Source of the DNA: Membranipora membranacea
Taxonomy: Eukaryota > Bryozoa > Gymnolaemata > Cheilostomatida > Membraniporidae
Assembly (NCBI GenBank): GCA_914767715.1
Contig: OU612066.1
Coordinates: 12,593,001-12,653,000 of the forward strand
Length of the DNA stretch: 60,000 nt
Reading direction: 5' to 3'
Shown here: positions 24,623 to 37,022 of the stretch, one piece after another
Numbering within the stretch: position 1 is the stretch's first letter
Layout of the letters: the number at the start of each line of letters is the position of its first letter
Position numbers and translations under genes: made by a program
Notes under the pieces: model-generated
Database searches by the model: none
Seen by the model: only the letters and a program-made list of their open reading frames with translations
What the model was told of the DNA's origin: nothing

Positions 24623-27600
24623 ATGCTTACTGTTGCTCTTTCCTTCATCGTGGGGTTATCCTGTATCCAGTTTGTAAGCGGCAGAAATACCTTGTTAATA
24701 TTAGGTAAGAACTTTGTTCCTTTTAATAAGCTCATGTTGGTATTGTATGACGCAAACAATCAGATATGTATTATCATGGTGATTGCTCTACATGGTGCTC
24801 TTTATACATGGAATGGATATAGGGCCGGAAGAAACATGAGAGCTTGATTATAAATCAGTTTCCCAGAATGCAAAATAGGCTGAGAGCTTTTACAGTCCAA
24901 TACCCTCTCATACCACGATGCTCTGTGTCCATCTGGGATGAGGAGGAACAACATGTCTACATGTACATGTATATGTTATAATACAGGTGACGATGTTGGC
25001 TTTGAGAGCGGAGTTTATGGTAATAATGTATGTAAGACGCCACATATTGATGAGTTAGCTGAGAGAAGTCTGGTGTTTGATAACGCATTCACTACCGTCA
25101 GCAGCTGTTCACCTAGTCGGTATGATCAATATTATATCTTAATGTGGTTAAAAAACTAAGTAGCTACCAACAACTGTTTGCTAGCTACCTGCAATCGAGC
25201 TATAGCGCTGTGCTGTAATAGACTCTGTCTCACTGTTTTATTTCATGCATCTTGGGAAGGAGAGTGGTATCACACCTTGTCATCCACTGAGTTCAGAAAC
25301 TTGTAGTTCTATGAGAGGAAGAGAAAAGGGTAGATAAAAGGGAAAATAACTCAAAATATAGACAAGATTGTCTCATCCTGATGTCTCTTTAGTTTTATAC
25401 TTTTGGCAACCATATCTGATACAGCCACAGCAGCACACCCTTTTTTTTGGGACACATAATAACACATGTCTGCTTTTTCAGCGCATCACTGTTGACTGGT
25501 ATACCTCAGCATCAGAATGGAATGTATGGCTTACAGAATGGATATCATCACTTTCAGTCATTTGATTCAGTTAAAAGTTTACCAGTACTGTTAAGCTCTG
25601 CTGGGATATATACAGGTATGTTAGGTCAGGGTGTAGTTCTATCAGTTCTTATCTAGTATATCGGGAGGACTGAAGGTCTTCATAGCGACACGCTCTGCTT
25701 GGTGTTCCTCTAGTACACCGAGGCTAAGGACGGACAAACTGATAGTTACATTTACTGGAGAATAGTAAAGCAGTAATGCTCGATCATTGAACCATCTTGA
25801 GTTTCAGTCTATCTATCTAATTCCATGTGATATCGATATGTTTAAGTAGGAATCTTACGCTTTATTAATACCTGCAGCGGATAGGCATACGTAGTTCTAA
25901 GAGTATAACAAACAAAACGGCATATATGCCTGAATTTTGTGAGTTCAATAGTGATATCTGGGGTATATCAACTTGCTAGAAGTATTGCAAGCAAGCTGTC
26001 AGTTGAATACTGAGCTTTGGGTTTGAATTTGTTTGTTTTAGGTATAATTGGAAAGAAGCATGTGGCTCCGCTCTCAGTATTTACCTTTAACTATTCTCAG
26101 ACTGAGATGGATCACAACAGTATTAATCAAGTAGGCAGAAATATCACTCATATCAAACTACTGGTGAGAGAATTCTTAAAGAATGCCAATGGTAGGTTAG
26201 TGTCTCTGATGATCGGCAGGATAAGGCTGTGTAACTCAAGACGATCTCTTACGACTAGACATACTGTCCGTTTTACAAAGCTGCAATACTACACAATGTG
26301 TGACACATATATTGGAACTCATGATTGTATGCACATGATGTTTTAGCTGAATTCACTTGCTCCGTGATGTACTAAAAGCCTTAACCAATGTGTACTGGTA
26401 CTGTTACTATTTGATGAATTCGTTATTTGTTCACTTTTTATAGTGACTTTTTCCTGTATGTGGCTTTCCATGATGCTCATCGATGTGGTCACACTAATCC
26501 AGAACTTGGGATGTTCTGTGAGAAGTTTGGTGATGCTTCTATACCTGGAATGGGTGATATAGCTGACTGGAGGCCTCAGTACTACAAACCTTCGCATGTG
26601 GGTAATTAAAATACAGAAGCAAGAGAAGGTTAATTAAACATTTAACTTCTAAACCAGATCAGATGTACCCCTATTGAGTCACTGTTAAGACATAAACAAC
26701 TTTATTTAGGGCAGATCCCTGTTCCATGTAAAATCAAAACAATATATTTAGTAGTCGTTATTCCCTATCAAGGAAAGGGAAAACCGCTTACTACATTTTG
26801 CCTATCTGCATTGATTTTCAGCTTCTCAATCCAGCACAAGAGGGTGACTGGGGTTCATTTTAGTCAGCGCTTTGTACTTGTTATATTTCTTACAGGTGAA
26901 GGTGCCATACTTTGTACCTGATACACCAGCTGCAAGAGAAGATATAGCAGCGCAGTATAAAACTATGAGTAGATTGGACCAAGGTAAGTTATTTATTACT
27001 TAGTGTTAACTAACAAGTTCCCTTTCCTATAGAAATGTGCCAATAAATGTATACAGGTATATGTCGCTGCTATGATCCCCTGGTGCTTGACTCTGCTGTG
27101 CTCATTGTTTAAACTCTCTCTTATTAGGTGTGGGGCTGCTTATACAGGAGTTACGATCAGCAGGTGTTCTGGATGACACTCTGGTGATGTTTAGTTCTGA
27201 CAATGGTATACCGTTCCCTAACGGAAGGACTAACCTTTACGATTCTGGTGTGAGAGAGCCGTTCATGATTTCTCACCCTAAACATAAATCCAGCTGGGGC
27301 AAGGTAAGTCTAAATATGTACACCATGTCTGAGCTGAATTGGATTCACCCAGTGTATATTTCAATGACTGACAGCCTGGGTGAACATGTTGAAGTAGATG
27401 GTCATTTTTTTCAGACTTGATGCAATCACTTGTAGTGCATTATTGTATTGCGTGCAAGCCGTCTAAAATTCACCCAAACTGCCGTTCCTCCCCAAGTGAA
27501 CAAATTAGCAGTCAAGAATTAAATTAGTCATTATTATCATCTACCATTGCCTTCTGTATTTACCTGGTTTACCTGGGCAATTCTCTTTTGTTTCAGAGAA

Positions 27601-28211
27601 CAGATTCAATGGCTACATTACTGGATGTGGTACCAACTATTCTTGATTGGTTCAACCTCAAATATCCCACATATTCAATATTCAAACACAGACCTCAAGT
27701 CTCACTCACTGGCAACTCATTGCTACCACTCGTAGAAGATAATCTCAAGAAAACAGATCAACATGATGTAGTTTATGCAAGTCAAAGCCTTCATGAGATA
27801 ACCATGTACTACCCAATGAGATCTGTCAGGAATAAAGCATACAAACTCCTACATAATCTCAACTACAGAATGCCTTTTCCTATTGATCAGGACTTTTACC
27901 TATCACCTACATTTCAGGATATACTGAACAGGACTAAGGAGTCTATTAAATTACCCTGGTATAAAAATCTCACTCAGTATTATTACAGAGCTCAATGGGA
28001 GTTGTTTTCTCTAGAGAGTGACCCGAAAGAACTGAAGAATTTATACGGACTAGTCAAGTATGAAAATATTACAGCAGATCTGAAAAGGAGATTGAATAAG
28101 TGGCAGAATATCACACAGGACCCTTGGATATGTGCCCCAGGAGGGGTCCTGGAGGACGCTGGAAAATATAAATCTCACCCTAAATGCATGCCTTTATACA
28201 GCGGTATATGA
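24623..28211 (+). CDS. SGSH: N-sulfoglucosamine sulfohydrolase (heparan N-sulfatase)
   Basis: SGSH is a lysosomal sulfatase that removes N-linked sulfate from glucosamine during heparan sulfate breakdown. Eight exons give 511 residues (human 502): 24623-24704, 24987-25119, 25482-25615, 26042-26195, 26444-26597, 26896-26983, 27128-27303 and 27597-28211. Residues 1-20 are a signal peptide. The sulfatase signature CSPSR (Cys68, the residue oxidised to formylglycine) spans the exon 2/3 border. Metal-site residues appear in GDDVGFESG and [17 protein letters not shown]. The C-terminal domain has [20 protein letters not shown] and [19 protein letters not shown], close to the vertebrate enzyme. Exon 4 ends at a GTTAGT donor, the only one that keeps the frame. 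The gene appears intact. Confidence 0.96.
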
Positions 28212-28688
28212 ACGCAAGACAGTAGGTCTCATATAACTATATCTATTTAGGTGTCTATCACATGTAAGTATCAGTAACATTATACCATTGTATTATTTTG
28301 TTTTATTATTAAAAGAATGAAAAGATGAAAACTGATATGATTGCTGATCATACTGGAGGGAATTCAATGAGATAATTCTCTGGGAACGAGTCTAGAAATA
28401 ATCCATAACAGTTGAAGGCACATGACATAAGTAAACCTGCACACAGATCTAGTAAAGAACCATTATGTATGTCAAGTTGAGGTAAAATAAACACAATCTT
28501 GTTTGCCAAGTTCGACAAAAAAATTGTCTAGCTATTATCAATGGTGACTCATCTACGAATCGGTATTGTGTGATGTTTTTGGTCTAGCTGGGTCACACTG
28601 GGAACATGACAGGTCAAATGTGGTCTTCAAATTTGCAATATAGCAGATTTAGCATTCAGACATAGATATAACAGATAAATTATTGAGC
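28212..28688. other. Convergent 3' spacer
   Basis: This 477-bp spacer separates the SGSH stop from the stop of the distal terminal exon of the coiled-coil gene on the other strand. It is AT-rich with no ORF or repeat of note. Confidence 0.55.
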
Positions 28689-28828
28689 TCACAAGTCATT
28701 AATACTGAGAGAGGTAGGACTAGATGAATCAGAGTCTGATGGTAGAAGGTGATGTTTCTGTAATACTGCTGATATCTCAACATCATCATCTGAGCTTGTG
28801 TCTACTAGACCACCTGATATCAATCCAC
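28689..28828 (-). other. Alternative terminal exon B (acidic, soluble tail)
   Basis: After the acceptor TCCTACAG the frame reads GLISGGLVDTSSDDD, then a Ser/Asp-rich stretch ending SLSINDL and a stop. It starts with GT, which completes the Gly codon begun by the last base of exon 10 (30063). It cannot be entered from exon 11A in frame, because that exon has its own TGA. The two therefore look mutually exclusive. Confidence 0.65.
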
Positions 28829-31800
28829 CTGTAGGATAAAGTATTCAACGATCAAATAAAATACAAGTAATTGTTTCTGTCATCAAATTTTGTCTCCTTT
28901 ATGTTATACAACGCCTCATTCTGCATTCTGGAGTCCCTATTGAAGCACTCAAGATCTAAAATCTGAACTCATCAGGTGAGAGTGCAGTGGAGAAGCACTG
29001 GTGCCAGTCATGAAAATTGAGTGAGGTGTGTGCATAGCTGTCAATATTCAACTTTCAATTTGTTCCAAATCCGTTGACATTTCTACTAAGAGCTTCGCAT
29101 GCTAGAAATCATAGCACTTTGGCCAAATTTTATACATGATATATAAATCAGGTTAGCTGGCGATTTCATTGTATGAAGGTAAGATGGTGAGTTGATCATG
29201 TGATACAAGGTTGTTTTGAAAAGTAAGATCGAAAAGTGCAATATGAAAAGTGACTCCTATCCGGAGGGAGGAAAGGAGAGAGATATAAGACTCACATTAT
29301 AAGTCAGAGAACAGGGGTGGTAGGGACGGGTATAGATGGAAGCTGATCTATGGTGTATTTAGCAGCTTTACAGAGGAGAACTATGGCTAGGATGTAAGAT
29401 ATCCAGATGAGAATGATGAAGAGGAAAGGTTTATCAGTCTGATAGTAGAGAAAAGTAGGGTGAACAGCCCTGGGCTGCTTTATTGCGATGACTGAAAATT
29501 AAAGAAAGGAAAGATATGATTCCTGCATTAAACTACAGCTAGTTTCTGCCCAAAATATCATAATAGTTATAACACACATATATAATATCATATTATTTAA
29601 TATTGTCAAATTGATAATATTCATTTATATATATACATGTTTTGGTTTTGAGACTAGTACTTAGTAGCTAGCACAAGGAATCTTCCAAAAGACGATGTAT
29701 AGACTTTTAGAGAAGGAGGGTAGTGTGCAATAACTCTCTCAGATCCATGTTAAAATCGATCATGGTAAGTTATCTTGTACATAGCAGTGCCTCCAGATTT
29801 TTACAGGTTTCATGCGTTGATTGAATGAATACGCATTGTGACTTATCTGATATTATGGGTGATACATGAATTTCAGAAATCCGTATCAATAACCGCAAAG
29901 AATATTATAATATCACAGGAAATATGATAGTTTTTAGGCTTACAGGGTAGAGCATGATCAGCAGCCTGCAATTGACAATGGATGGAAGTCTCAGGCAAGA
30001 AATGATCATAACACCTAATGCTGTAGAAAGACACTGTGAAGAGAGATTAGCTACATTCTTACCGCCGTCTTGTGCAGACTGTCTGCTATCCTGAGATCGT
30101 TTTCTTGCGAGGTACCCGGAGCTTAGATTAGAATCATTACTCTCCACACTGATAGAACTGAGAGAGTGTGTCAGTAGGTCCCTCCATTGAGCAGGTGCTC
30201 TCAGAACCCCAGGCTTATCTCTCCCAATGTGACTACTGTCTACAGGGGGTGTCACTGCAATCTGTACTTTGCTAACATCACTATCACGTTCTGTTTGACA
30301 AAACAGGTGCAAATTGTAGATGCAGAGATGGGGAGTTCAATTATTCAAAATTTCGAGATAGTAATTCATCAACTATCAAATGATTGCAATCATTTTGATT
30401 GTAGCGTAAGCAACCGTAGATAATTTAACCTTATTTGAGATGGTTTAAAAATTATTAACATCACTAAATTCATATCGTCGTCTGAGTATTATTAATTATT
30501 TAAAATATATTATAATTCTGGTTTTGGTAATGATCATGGTTACGCGAACTTGTCCTTGAATAAAACTTACTTGCATTCTTAGAGTCCGCTTTTAAATCTG
30601 TGAATTGTTGTCTACAATTAAAAAAAAGGCAAATACGCTAAAAAAACGACTTAAACCTGATATTTTAATAATATTTTCAACAAAGAGTAGCAGAGGCTGG
30701 CTTCAAAGTCGGGACTGACCTGATGATATATTGTATGAAATAATGTAAATATTACCTGGCCACATTGATAGACATGACATTATCACTGAGAGCAGTAGCT
30801 AACTCCCTGTACTCCTGTTTAGATCTGTGTGCCTGCTCATCTACATCCTACAGGCAAAAGATTATTCATAGTAAAAATATATCGGCATGCCGAGAAGAAA
30901 GCTGCTCATGGAGGCAGTATAATAGCCTAGTCTGAGTGCACAGACGGCTGCGATGCAAGTTAGTGGTATTGTATAATATCAACCAGTCATATTCTGAGTG
31001 TTAGGTTATGCCGCCAACTCGCAGTGCAGCGATCTGAGCACATAGACTAATAACAGTCTTAAGTTTGCTCAGGTATTGATAGAACAGTCTTATTCGCAAA
31101 AAAAAAGAAATTTGCAGCTCTGAGGAAGCCTTCTCAGCCAGGTCAATGGAGGAAAATTTGCCTTGGCTAGCTCAGCTGTCAACATGTACTGTACGTGTTT
31201 TGCTGTATTAGAAAGTGGGCTGATTAATTGTTAATTTTCAAAACTTAGTTATAGATTTAAGTAGATTTTTTAAATTGATTAAAAGCGAGTTGTTTAGAAA
31301 ATAATTTATAAAATAAGCAAAGCAAGGATTACCCAATCCATATAGGCCTTTTTGTATGGAAGGCAGCAACATTATGGTCATTCATGTCAGCACAATAACA
31401 GCTAGATTATCCCAACAGCTCAATTTATCCTTTGATATTTGGCAATCAAGCGGCTTTTTTTAAAGACTAATCCAATGTATGTGTATAGAAGAAGTGGCGA
31501 AAATATGAAACGATATTTATCCGGTGTCAAAATTTCAACGCATTAAAATATTTTATCAGCGTGTGAAGGGTACCCTATTTTATTCCATATATTGGTATCT
31601 CATGCAAAATAAATGAAGACTTGCCACAGAAAACTCAGACTTGTAGAGAAAACATAACAACCTGATAACATAAATAGTCGTATCAGAAACAAGAGACAGC
31701 ATACCTTTTTGAGATCTACATGACGTCTTGATAAATCTTCTACTTGATCTCCCAGTGTGTTGATATTCTTCTCAAGACGAGCTAAGAATACAATAATAGA

Positions 31801-34800
31801 GAGATTGCAAAATCTGTCGGGGAACGTCAAACAAAACAAGATACGACAACTTCTCTATTTTTGTGACAACACGCATTATTATGACTTGATAATTATGTAT
31901 TGTATTTTGGTAATGACACATGACGAGACCGGATAACGTTATTTCATAAGTGTACAAAAATAAAAACACGCTGCCCTCGACAGTGACACAAAATTGGATA
32001 GGATGTGCAGGCCCACTTCAATTATAGCTGAAATATATTGTGTGATGGCTAAGTATTTCAATATTATATCCCTTCAGCATATAAAATGTTACACAGAGTC
32101 ATTTCATCTGGTTCATGTTTTTGTTTTGTGATTACACAACATGTTACTAACAATTCGTGAGTTATTGTCATAAACATAAATAGCAACACTACACCAACAT
32201 AAATGCTTTGGCAATAATGACATAAACATAAAAATACTTGTTTGTATGTTTATGTCATTATTGCCAAAGCATTTATGTTGTTTGTTGGTATCATATACAT
32301 ACTCATTCTAGTTTTGTAGTAATCCAGCTCTTTTCTGGCACTCTCTGTCTGATCTCGACATGAAGCCTTAGCTTCTCTGACCTGAGTCCGCAGATCATCC
32401 ATAGACAGGATACCGGCAGCATTAGAGGCATCTGTCTGTTTATAGTGTCGCACCTGTATGAGAAAGGTAATTAATGTGGGTGTGTCAAACATGCTGTATG
32501 TTAACAAGAAGTTTTTATCCTTAATAAGGCCTCTGCTCTGCTTGCAAATATTGTGTGGGTTAGTTTTTTGACAGGCTCATTGGTTGTCATGAGTTAGAAC
32601 AATGTCGATACTTGCTCTTCTAAATGCAGCCACATCAAATAAATATAACCAAAATAATAAGCCCATCCATCATATCCCATAAAGGATGAGACATGGACTA
32701 GCATCAGCTGAATATTTTATCAAACTCATACTACCAAATACGAGCGTCTATATTACCAGTTATCAGAGCAAGAGGAAAAGAGATTTAGTAATGACTAAAA
32801 GCATTTTGACAAAACGTTTCAAGAATAGAATGGAGCCACCATCATTGTATGCCACCATGATTGAATCACAAAGATTGGAGAGTTTGAGAAATACCATTCA
32901 TATCGAAACCCATGGAATTGTACCAAAGCTGCATTTAAGCGGCCAATAACCCTAACACGTACGCTGTGTTTCATAGGGTGGCAATGGTGGATTGGAATGT
33001 GCTGTGGGATGAGAGAACACAACTCCGAGTAGTGAATAGCGGGCTATCTAATTAGCGCCATCGACCCATTCTTTTTTGGGGATGGTGAGATGGCGCAATC
33101 GGTTAGCGCGCTTGCTATTCACTGCCAGGCGATTAGTGCCGCAGGAGTTGTGGGTTCGAGTCCCCTGGGGGAGCTTTCATTGTTGATTGTTCCAGTCCCC
33201 AGCACCCTCGGGTGTATACCTCTCCTGCAGATTTTTCGGACAGATTTTTATGTCAGATTTTTCATTCATATAAGCTATCATGGGGAGAAACAATGTCACA
33301 AAATTGGTTGCTCCAAATGATAGCTTATATAAAAGCATAAATCTTACCCGATAAGTTGACCGAAAAATCAGACAGAAAATCTGCAGGGGAAATGCAGATT
33401 TATGCATTGTCATACCTGTTGTTTGAGATCGTTAATCTCATGACTAGTTTGTAATTTTAGCTGATGTATTTTAGTCTCAGTATCCAGGTCTATACCCTTC
33501 TCTAGTAATCTATCCTGTAGTTCCACTAAAGCATCTACAACCCAACAAGATGATATATCAGTTGATAAGTGAGTAAGTAATCAAAGCTATGCATCAATCT
33601 TCCAAAAAAACCATCAACAGTTTCGTCTTACACCCTTTATTAAATCTTTTTTTGCCGATCAAGACACTTGGAGATATGAGCCCTCCCGCAGTCAGTGGTT
33701 TGTTAAAAATATGGTAGTCAAGGAAGGCTGTTCTTTTGAGAGTTGGCTTATCTGTGATGTTGATGGTAGTGATGGCATGGGTGATTGTCATTAGAAGAAA
33801 TTTTAGCTACAATTTCAGCTATTTTCGGAATGTTAGCAACACTGCTTTGGTGACTGCAAGTCCAAAGACTTAGTATCGCAGGCATGATGTAATGTGAAAA
33901 TTACCTTTAAGTGTATTTATATGGCTCTTCTGACTTTCTTTTTCGTGTTGTAATGAGACCACGGTTTCTGTCAGAGTATCTATATTCTAAAAATAATTCA
34001 TGAGCAGACTGAGTTTTTTAAACTGCAAATATCAGGAATGCCTTTTGACTTTGTTTTAGGTTGTCATTTAAAACATAAAACATTAAAATCAACAATCTTG
34101 GAATAAGAAACTTCTCTGATACATAGATGGTCTGCAAACGGTATGAGTAAGTAAGGTATCAATGTACAGGTGGTCTTTGTTGTGGCGGCAATTCGACCAA
34201 GTGAGGCCAAGAAACTTTACTATGATAACAATCATACAGTAGAACCATAAGATCTCCAACCATTGACATTACCGGTACAAGCCACACAAGTTCCTACCTT
34301 TTGTTGTTTGATGATTTTCTCCTCTAGTACAGTAGCCCAGATTGGTGGTCCCGTGCTGTGAGTGTTAGGTGACTTTGCCATGTTAAACTTAGCACTGGCG
34401 GTCAGGAAATCACCTACAGGCTGATGGTAAGGAGGTTTAGTGGCTATGCTGTGTATTTTTGTATTGACTGGACTGGTATATGTTTCTGCAAAGAATAAAT
34501 GTTGACTCTGCTCTTTCAACCAAGTGGACTTTCATTCAAAACAAGCATAGAACTCCAACAATACAAACATGTCGCATGACCTACCGTAAATCAGACAAGA
34601 TAAGACAACAACTGTAATCTGTAAGAAATTAAACTTCAAACTCTTTAGCCGAGGATAATTGAAGTTTGTTTATAGCCTAATTTCTAATATCCATCCTGTA
34701 ATAGGTTGATAGCATCGAAATTACGGCACATAAATGGGTGTCTTTCTCTGTTTGTGCCAATTGATCTTATTAAATTATTATTAGTAAATAGTTTTCATAT

Positions 34801-35505
34801 TAAAGCAACTGTTCTGTGGATTAATAGCCATAAAGAGAACAAGCGTACCGTGACAAACCTTATATATACAGCTGTCATAACTTACCACTGAATGGAGGTA
34901 TATATGGGTCAACATTGTTTCTTGCAGCTTCCAATCTACGCTGTAAAAAACCAGTTCATAATAAAACAAATTTTCACAATACTAAACTTGCCTATCAAAT
35001 CCAAGGTCGTTTCTTGTGGTGCAGCAGAAAAGGTTTTATTGTGGAAATGATTGAACACAACGTAAGCTAACTAAAATCCTGTATTGAGCAAGTTTGAAAA
35101 GTATCCCTGCTGTTGTTCAAAGATCGTCAAAATATACCAAGACATAGCATCAGGTTCTAGAGACTGGTAAGGTTGCAGATTTATGGTTTGAAAAACAAAT
35201 AGGGAGACCTTCACCAAGTTCTTCACTCTTTATGATATAATCAATAACATCCAAACTAAGCATCAATCATATTTTACTTTTGAACAGTAAAAAGAAACTA
35301 GCTTACTCAAGGTGATCCTTTTTAGATTTAACTTTATGGGATTGGATACATCGAGAAATACAACAAACACAAATTATCTATAATATAGCCTCATATTGTC
35401 ACATAATTCTGGACTGCCTCACTCGGAGATAATTACCTTAACTCTGTCTAAGTTAGCTTCAGTCTCTGAGACTATAGGGGAGAACTTCCTGTCCCAATCC
35501 ATCAT
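28689..35505 (-). CDS. Coiled-coil protein with alternative terminal exons, unidentified
   Basis: I do not recognise this gene. Ten shared exons keep phase: 35505-35437, 34940-34886, 34485-34298, 33986-33905, 33534-33416, 32453-32303, 31781-31705, 30847-30756, 30611-30571 and 30290-30063. The N-terminus (MMDWDRKFSPIVSE) is followed by a Pro-rich linker with PYIPPF. Then about 200 residues of heptad-rich coiled coil run from exon 3 to exon 9 (for example LEKNINTLGDQVEDLSRR), followed by a Ser-rich region. Two last exons fit. Exon 29491-29304 gives 429 residues with a hydrophobic span at about 390-408 (FLFIILIWISYILAIVLL) near the C-terminus. Exon 28828-28689 gives 413 residues with an acidic Ser-rich tail. 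A tail-anchored membrane scaffold is one reading of the first form. Confidence 0.8.
29304..29491 (-). other. Alternative terminal exon A (transmembrane tail)
   Basis: After the acceptor AATTTTCAG the frame codes a 20-residue hydrophobic helix followed by a short Pro-rich tail (IPVPTTPVL) and TGA at 29304. A GTGAGT donor-like site lies 13 bp past the stop, so the stop region could also be spliced in some transcripts. Confidence 0.65.
32195..32280. repeat. Perfect 36-bp-arm hairpin in an intron
   Basis: Arms 32195-32230 and 32245-32280 are exact reverse complements, with a 14-nt loop. Left-arm text begins CAACATAAATGCTTTGG. In the host transcript (minus strand) it begins 22 nt after the donor of the 32453-32303 exon. 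A decayed partial copy of the arm (CATAAACATAAATAGCAACA) lies just outside, at about 32169-32188. Confidence 0.9.
33083..33179 (+). mobile_element. tRNA-derived SINE head
   Basis: It has an A-box-like TGGCGCAATCGGTTAGCGC and a B box GGGTTCGAGTCCC about 40 bp later than in a tRNA, with no cloverleaf. The following 240 bp contain an imperfect inverted repeat: TCCTGCAGATTTTTCGG near 33220, with its complement near 33380; and TATAAGCTATCAT at about 33269, with its complement at about 33318. These may be the body of the same element or a second one. Confidence 0.6.
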
Positions 35506-35789
35506 ATAAGTTTATTTTGGCACACTTGGAGTTTGAACAATGGTTATTCGTCTCCCCGTGGGCTTGTATTACCTACACTACTGCTCCTTGATAATCTGTG
35601 AATGAAAATATTTGAGGGTTAACCTTTAGATTTTACGAATAGATTAATAACCAAGTCGCAGTACTACTGAACGCATCTGTAAGCATAAGCAGCCTGGGTG
35701 CTTTTTGAGAGCTCACAACTTCAGACAAAGCCACTAGCTTGATATTTTGATGGTACAAATATCCATTATGATTCATGACTGGTGGCTGT

Positions 35790-36150
35790 CTGGTTGAGGC
35801 TGTTTTGAGACGTTGCAATGCAATCTTGAGATGTTGCCAGCAAGAAGTACTCCTTATAATAAGGCAGTCTAGAGATATTGTGAATATCCCACACATCAGT
35901 CAGGGGTAAACCTTTCATTTAAATTTATTTTTCGGTTGCTGGCGACGATAGCCTGTCTTGACAACCTTTGTTCGGTGGGGTTGGTTCCCCCACCAAACAA
36001 AGCTTGTCAGGACAGATGTGTGAATACTATCAAACCAGTTCTGAGGCAGTCTGAGACGTTGTGATGGAGTATTGAAGATGGTTTTAGACAATCTTGATGA
36101 GTCTTGAAAGGCAGTCTTGGTAAATTGTACTCAGGCAGTCTTGAGGTCTT
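35790..36150. repeat. Degenerate AGGCAGTCTTGAG repeats
   Basis: Variants of AGGCAGTCTTGAG and GAGACGTTGCAA recur many times at irregular spacing (for example at 35808, 36042, 36112 and 36134). The complementary motif forms the cluster at 23970-24085. Confidence 0.6.
35951..36013. repeat. Small hairpin element, copy 1
   Basis: CCTGTCTTGACAACCTTTG pairs with CAAAGCTTGTCAGGACAG around a GGTGGGG/CCCCACC core. A second hairpin with the same arm text lies at 50172-50238. Confidence 0.65.
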
Positions 36151-36199
36151 CAGAACTGATTTACTTGTGTTATGTTACGTTTTGTGGATCTTAAAGACT

Positions 36200-36655
36200 T
36201 CAGAAGGACCACAGCAATACATAGTCTGGCAGCTAGTTCTGCAGTAGTAACGTATTATTTTCACACTTAGAAAATATAGAGCATTCCTGGGTAAAAATTA
36301 CGTATAGTGTTAGAAACTGTCCTCCATTCTCATATATGAGGTATTTGCGAAGCCTAGTGCTTATCCTGCCCAATAAACTATCACTTGTATCTACCTGAGA
36401 GAACTGTATAAATTCATAAATGAAGTTATCTACGGTTGTAAAATGTCTCCTGACAATGGAACAATAATTATTTTGAACTTATGCGAAAAGAATGGTGATT
36501 AAGTATTTTGCTCTTAGCTCTTAGATGAGAAGGGAGGACAATTTCTAACACTGTACATAATTTTTACCCTAAAGTGCTCTGAATTTTCTAAATGTGAAAA
36601 CAATGCATAATTACTACAGAACTAGCTGCCAGACTATATATTGCTGTGGTCCTTT
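36200..36655. mobile_element. Long inverted repeat, about 150-bp arms
   Basis: Arms at about 36200-36355 and 36505-36655 are roughly 85-90% inverted matches (outer text AAGGACCACAGCAATA). A spacer of about 150 bp codes nothing. A fragment of the outer arm recurs at about 56722-56760. The right arm ends about 12 bp before the hairpin MITE at 36668. Confidence 0.75.
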
Positions 36656-36667
36656 TCTAAGTTGGGG

Positions 36668-37022
36668 CACAGACAGCTGGTCACTGACAGTTGATTTGAT
36701 GAGTTGCAGCCTTGTGTGGGTGTGGTTTGTGTTTGTTGTGGTGAAGATGGGAAGCTTGCATGAACCGAGTTATCGCGGCTGTGGAGCTTCTGTACCCGCC
36801 AATTACGTCGCTCAGATGAGTCACTTCTCTCTCATTGGTCAGAAAATTAACTTCTGACCAATGAGAGAGAAGTGACTCATCTGAGCAACGTAATTGGCGG
36901 GTACAGAAGCTCCACAGCCGCGATAACTTGGTTCATGCAAGCTTCCCATCTTCACCACAACAAACACAAACCACACAAGGCTGCAACTCATCAAATCAAC
37001 TGTCAGTGACCTGCTGTCTGTG
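36668..37022. mobile_element. Hairpin MITE, copy 2 (inverted dimer, TSD GTTGGGG)
   Basis: The whole 355 bp is an almost perfect palindrome. It contains the outer arm seen in copies 1 and 3, plus a duplicated inverted copy of the central block that is single in copy 1. GTTGGGG flanks it at 36661-36667 and 37023-37029. Confidence 0.9.

Noticed and set aside
33083-33179. tRNA gene
   Set aside because: Box spacing is too long and there is no acceptor stem.
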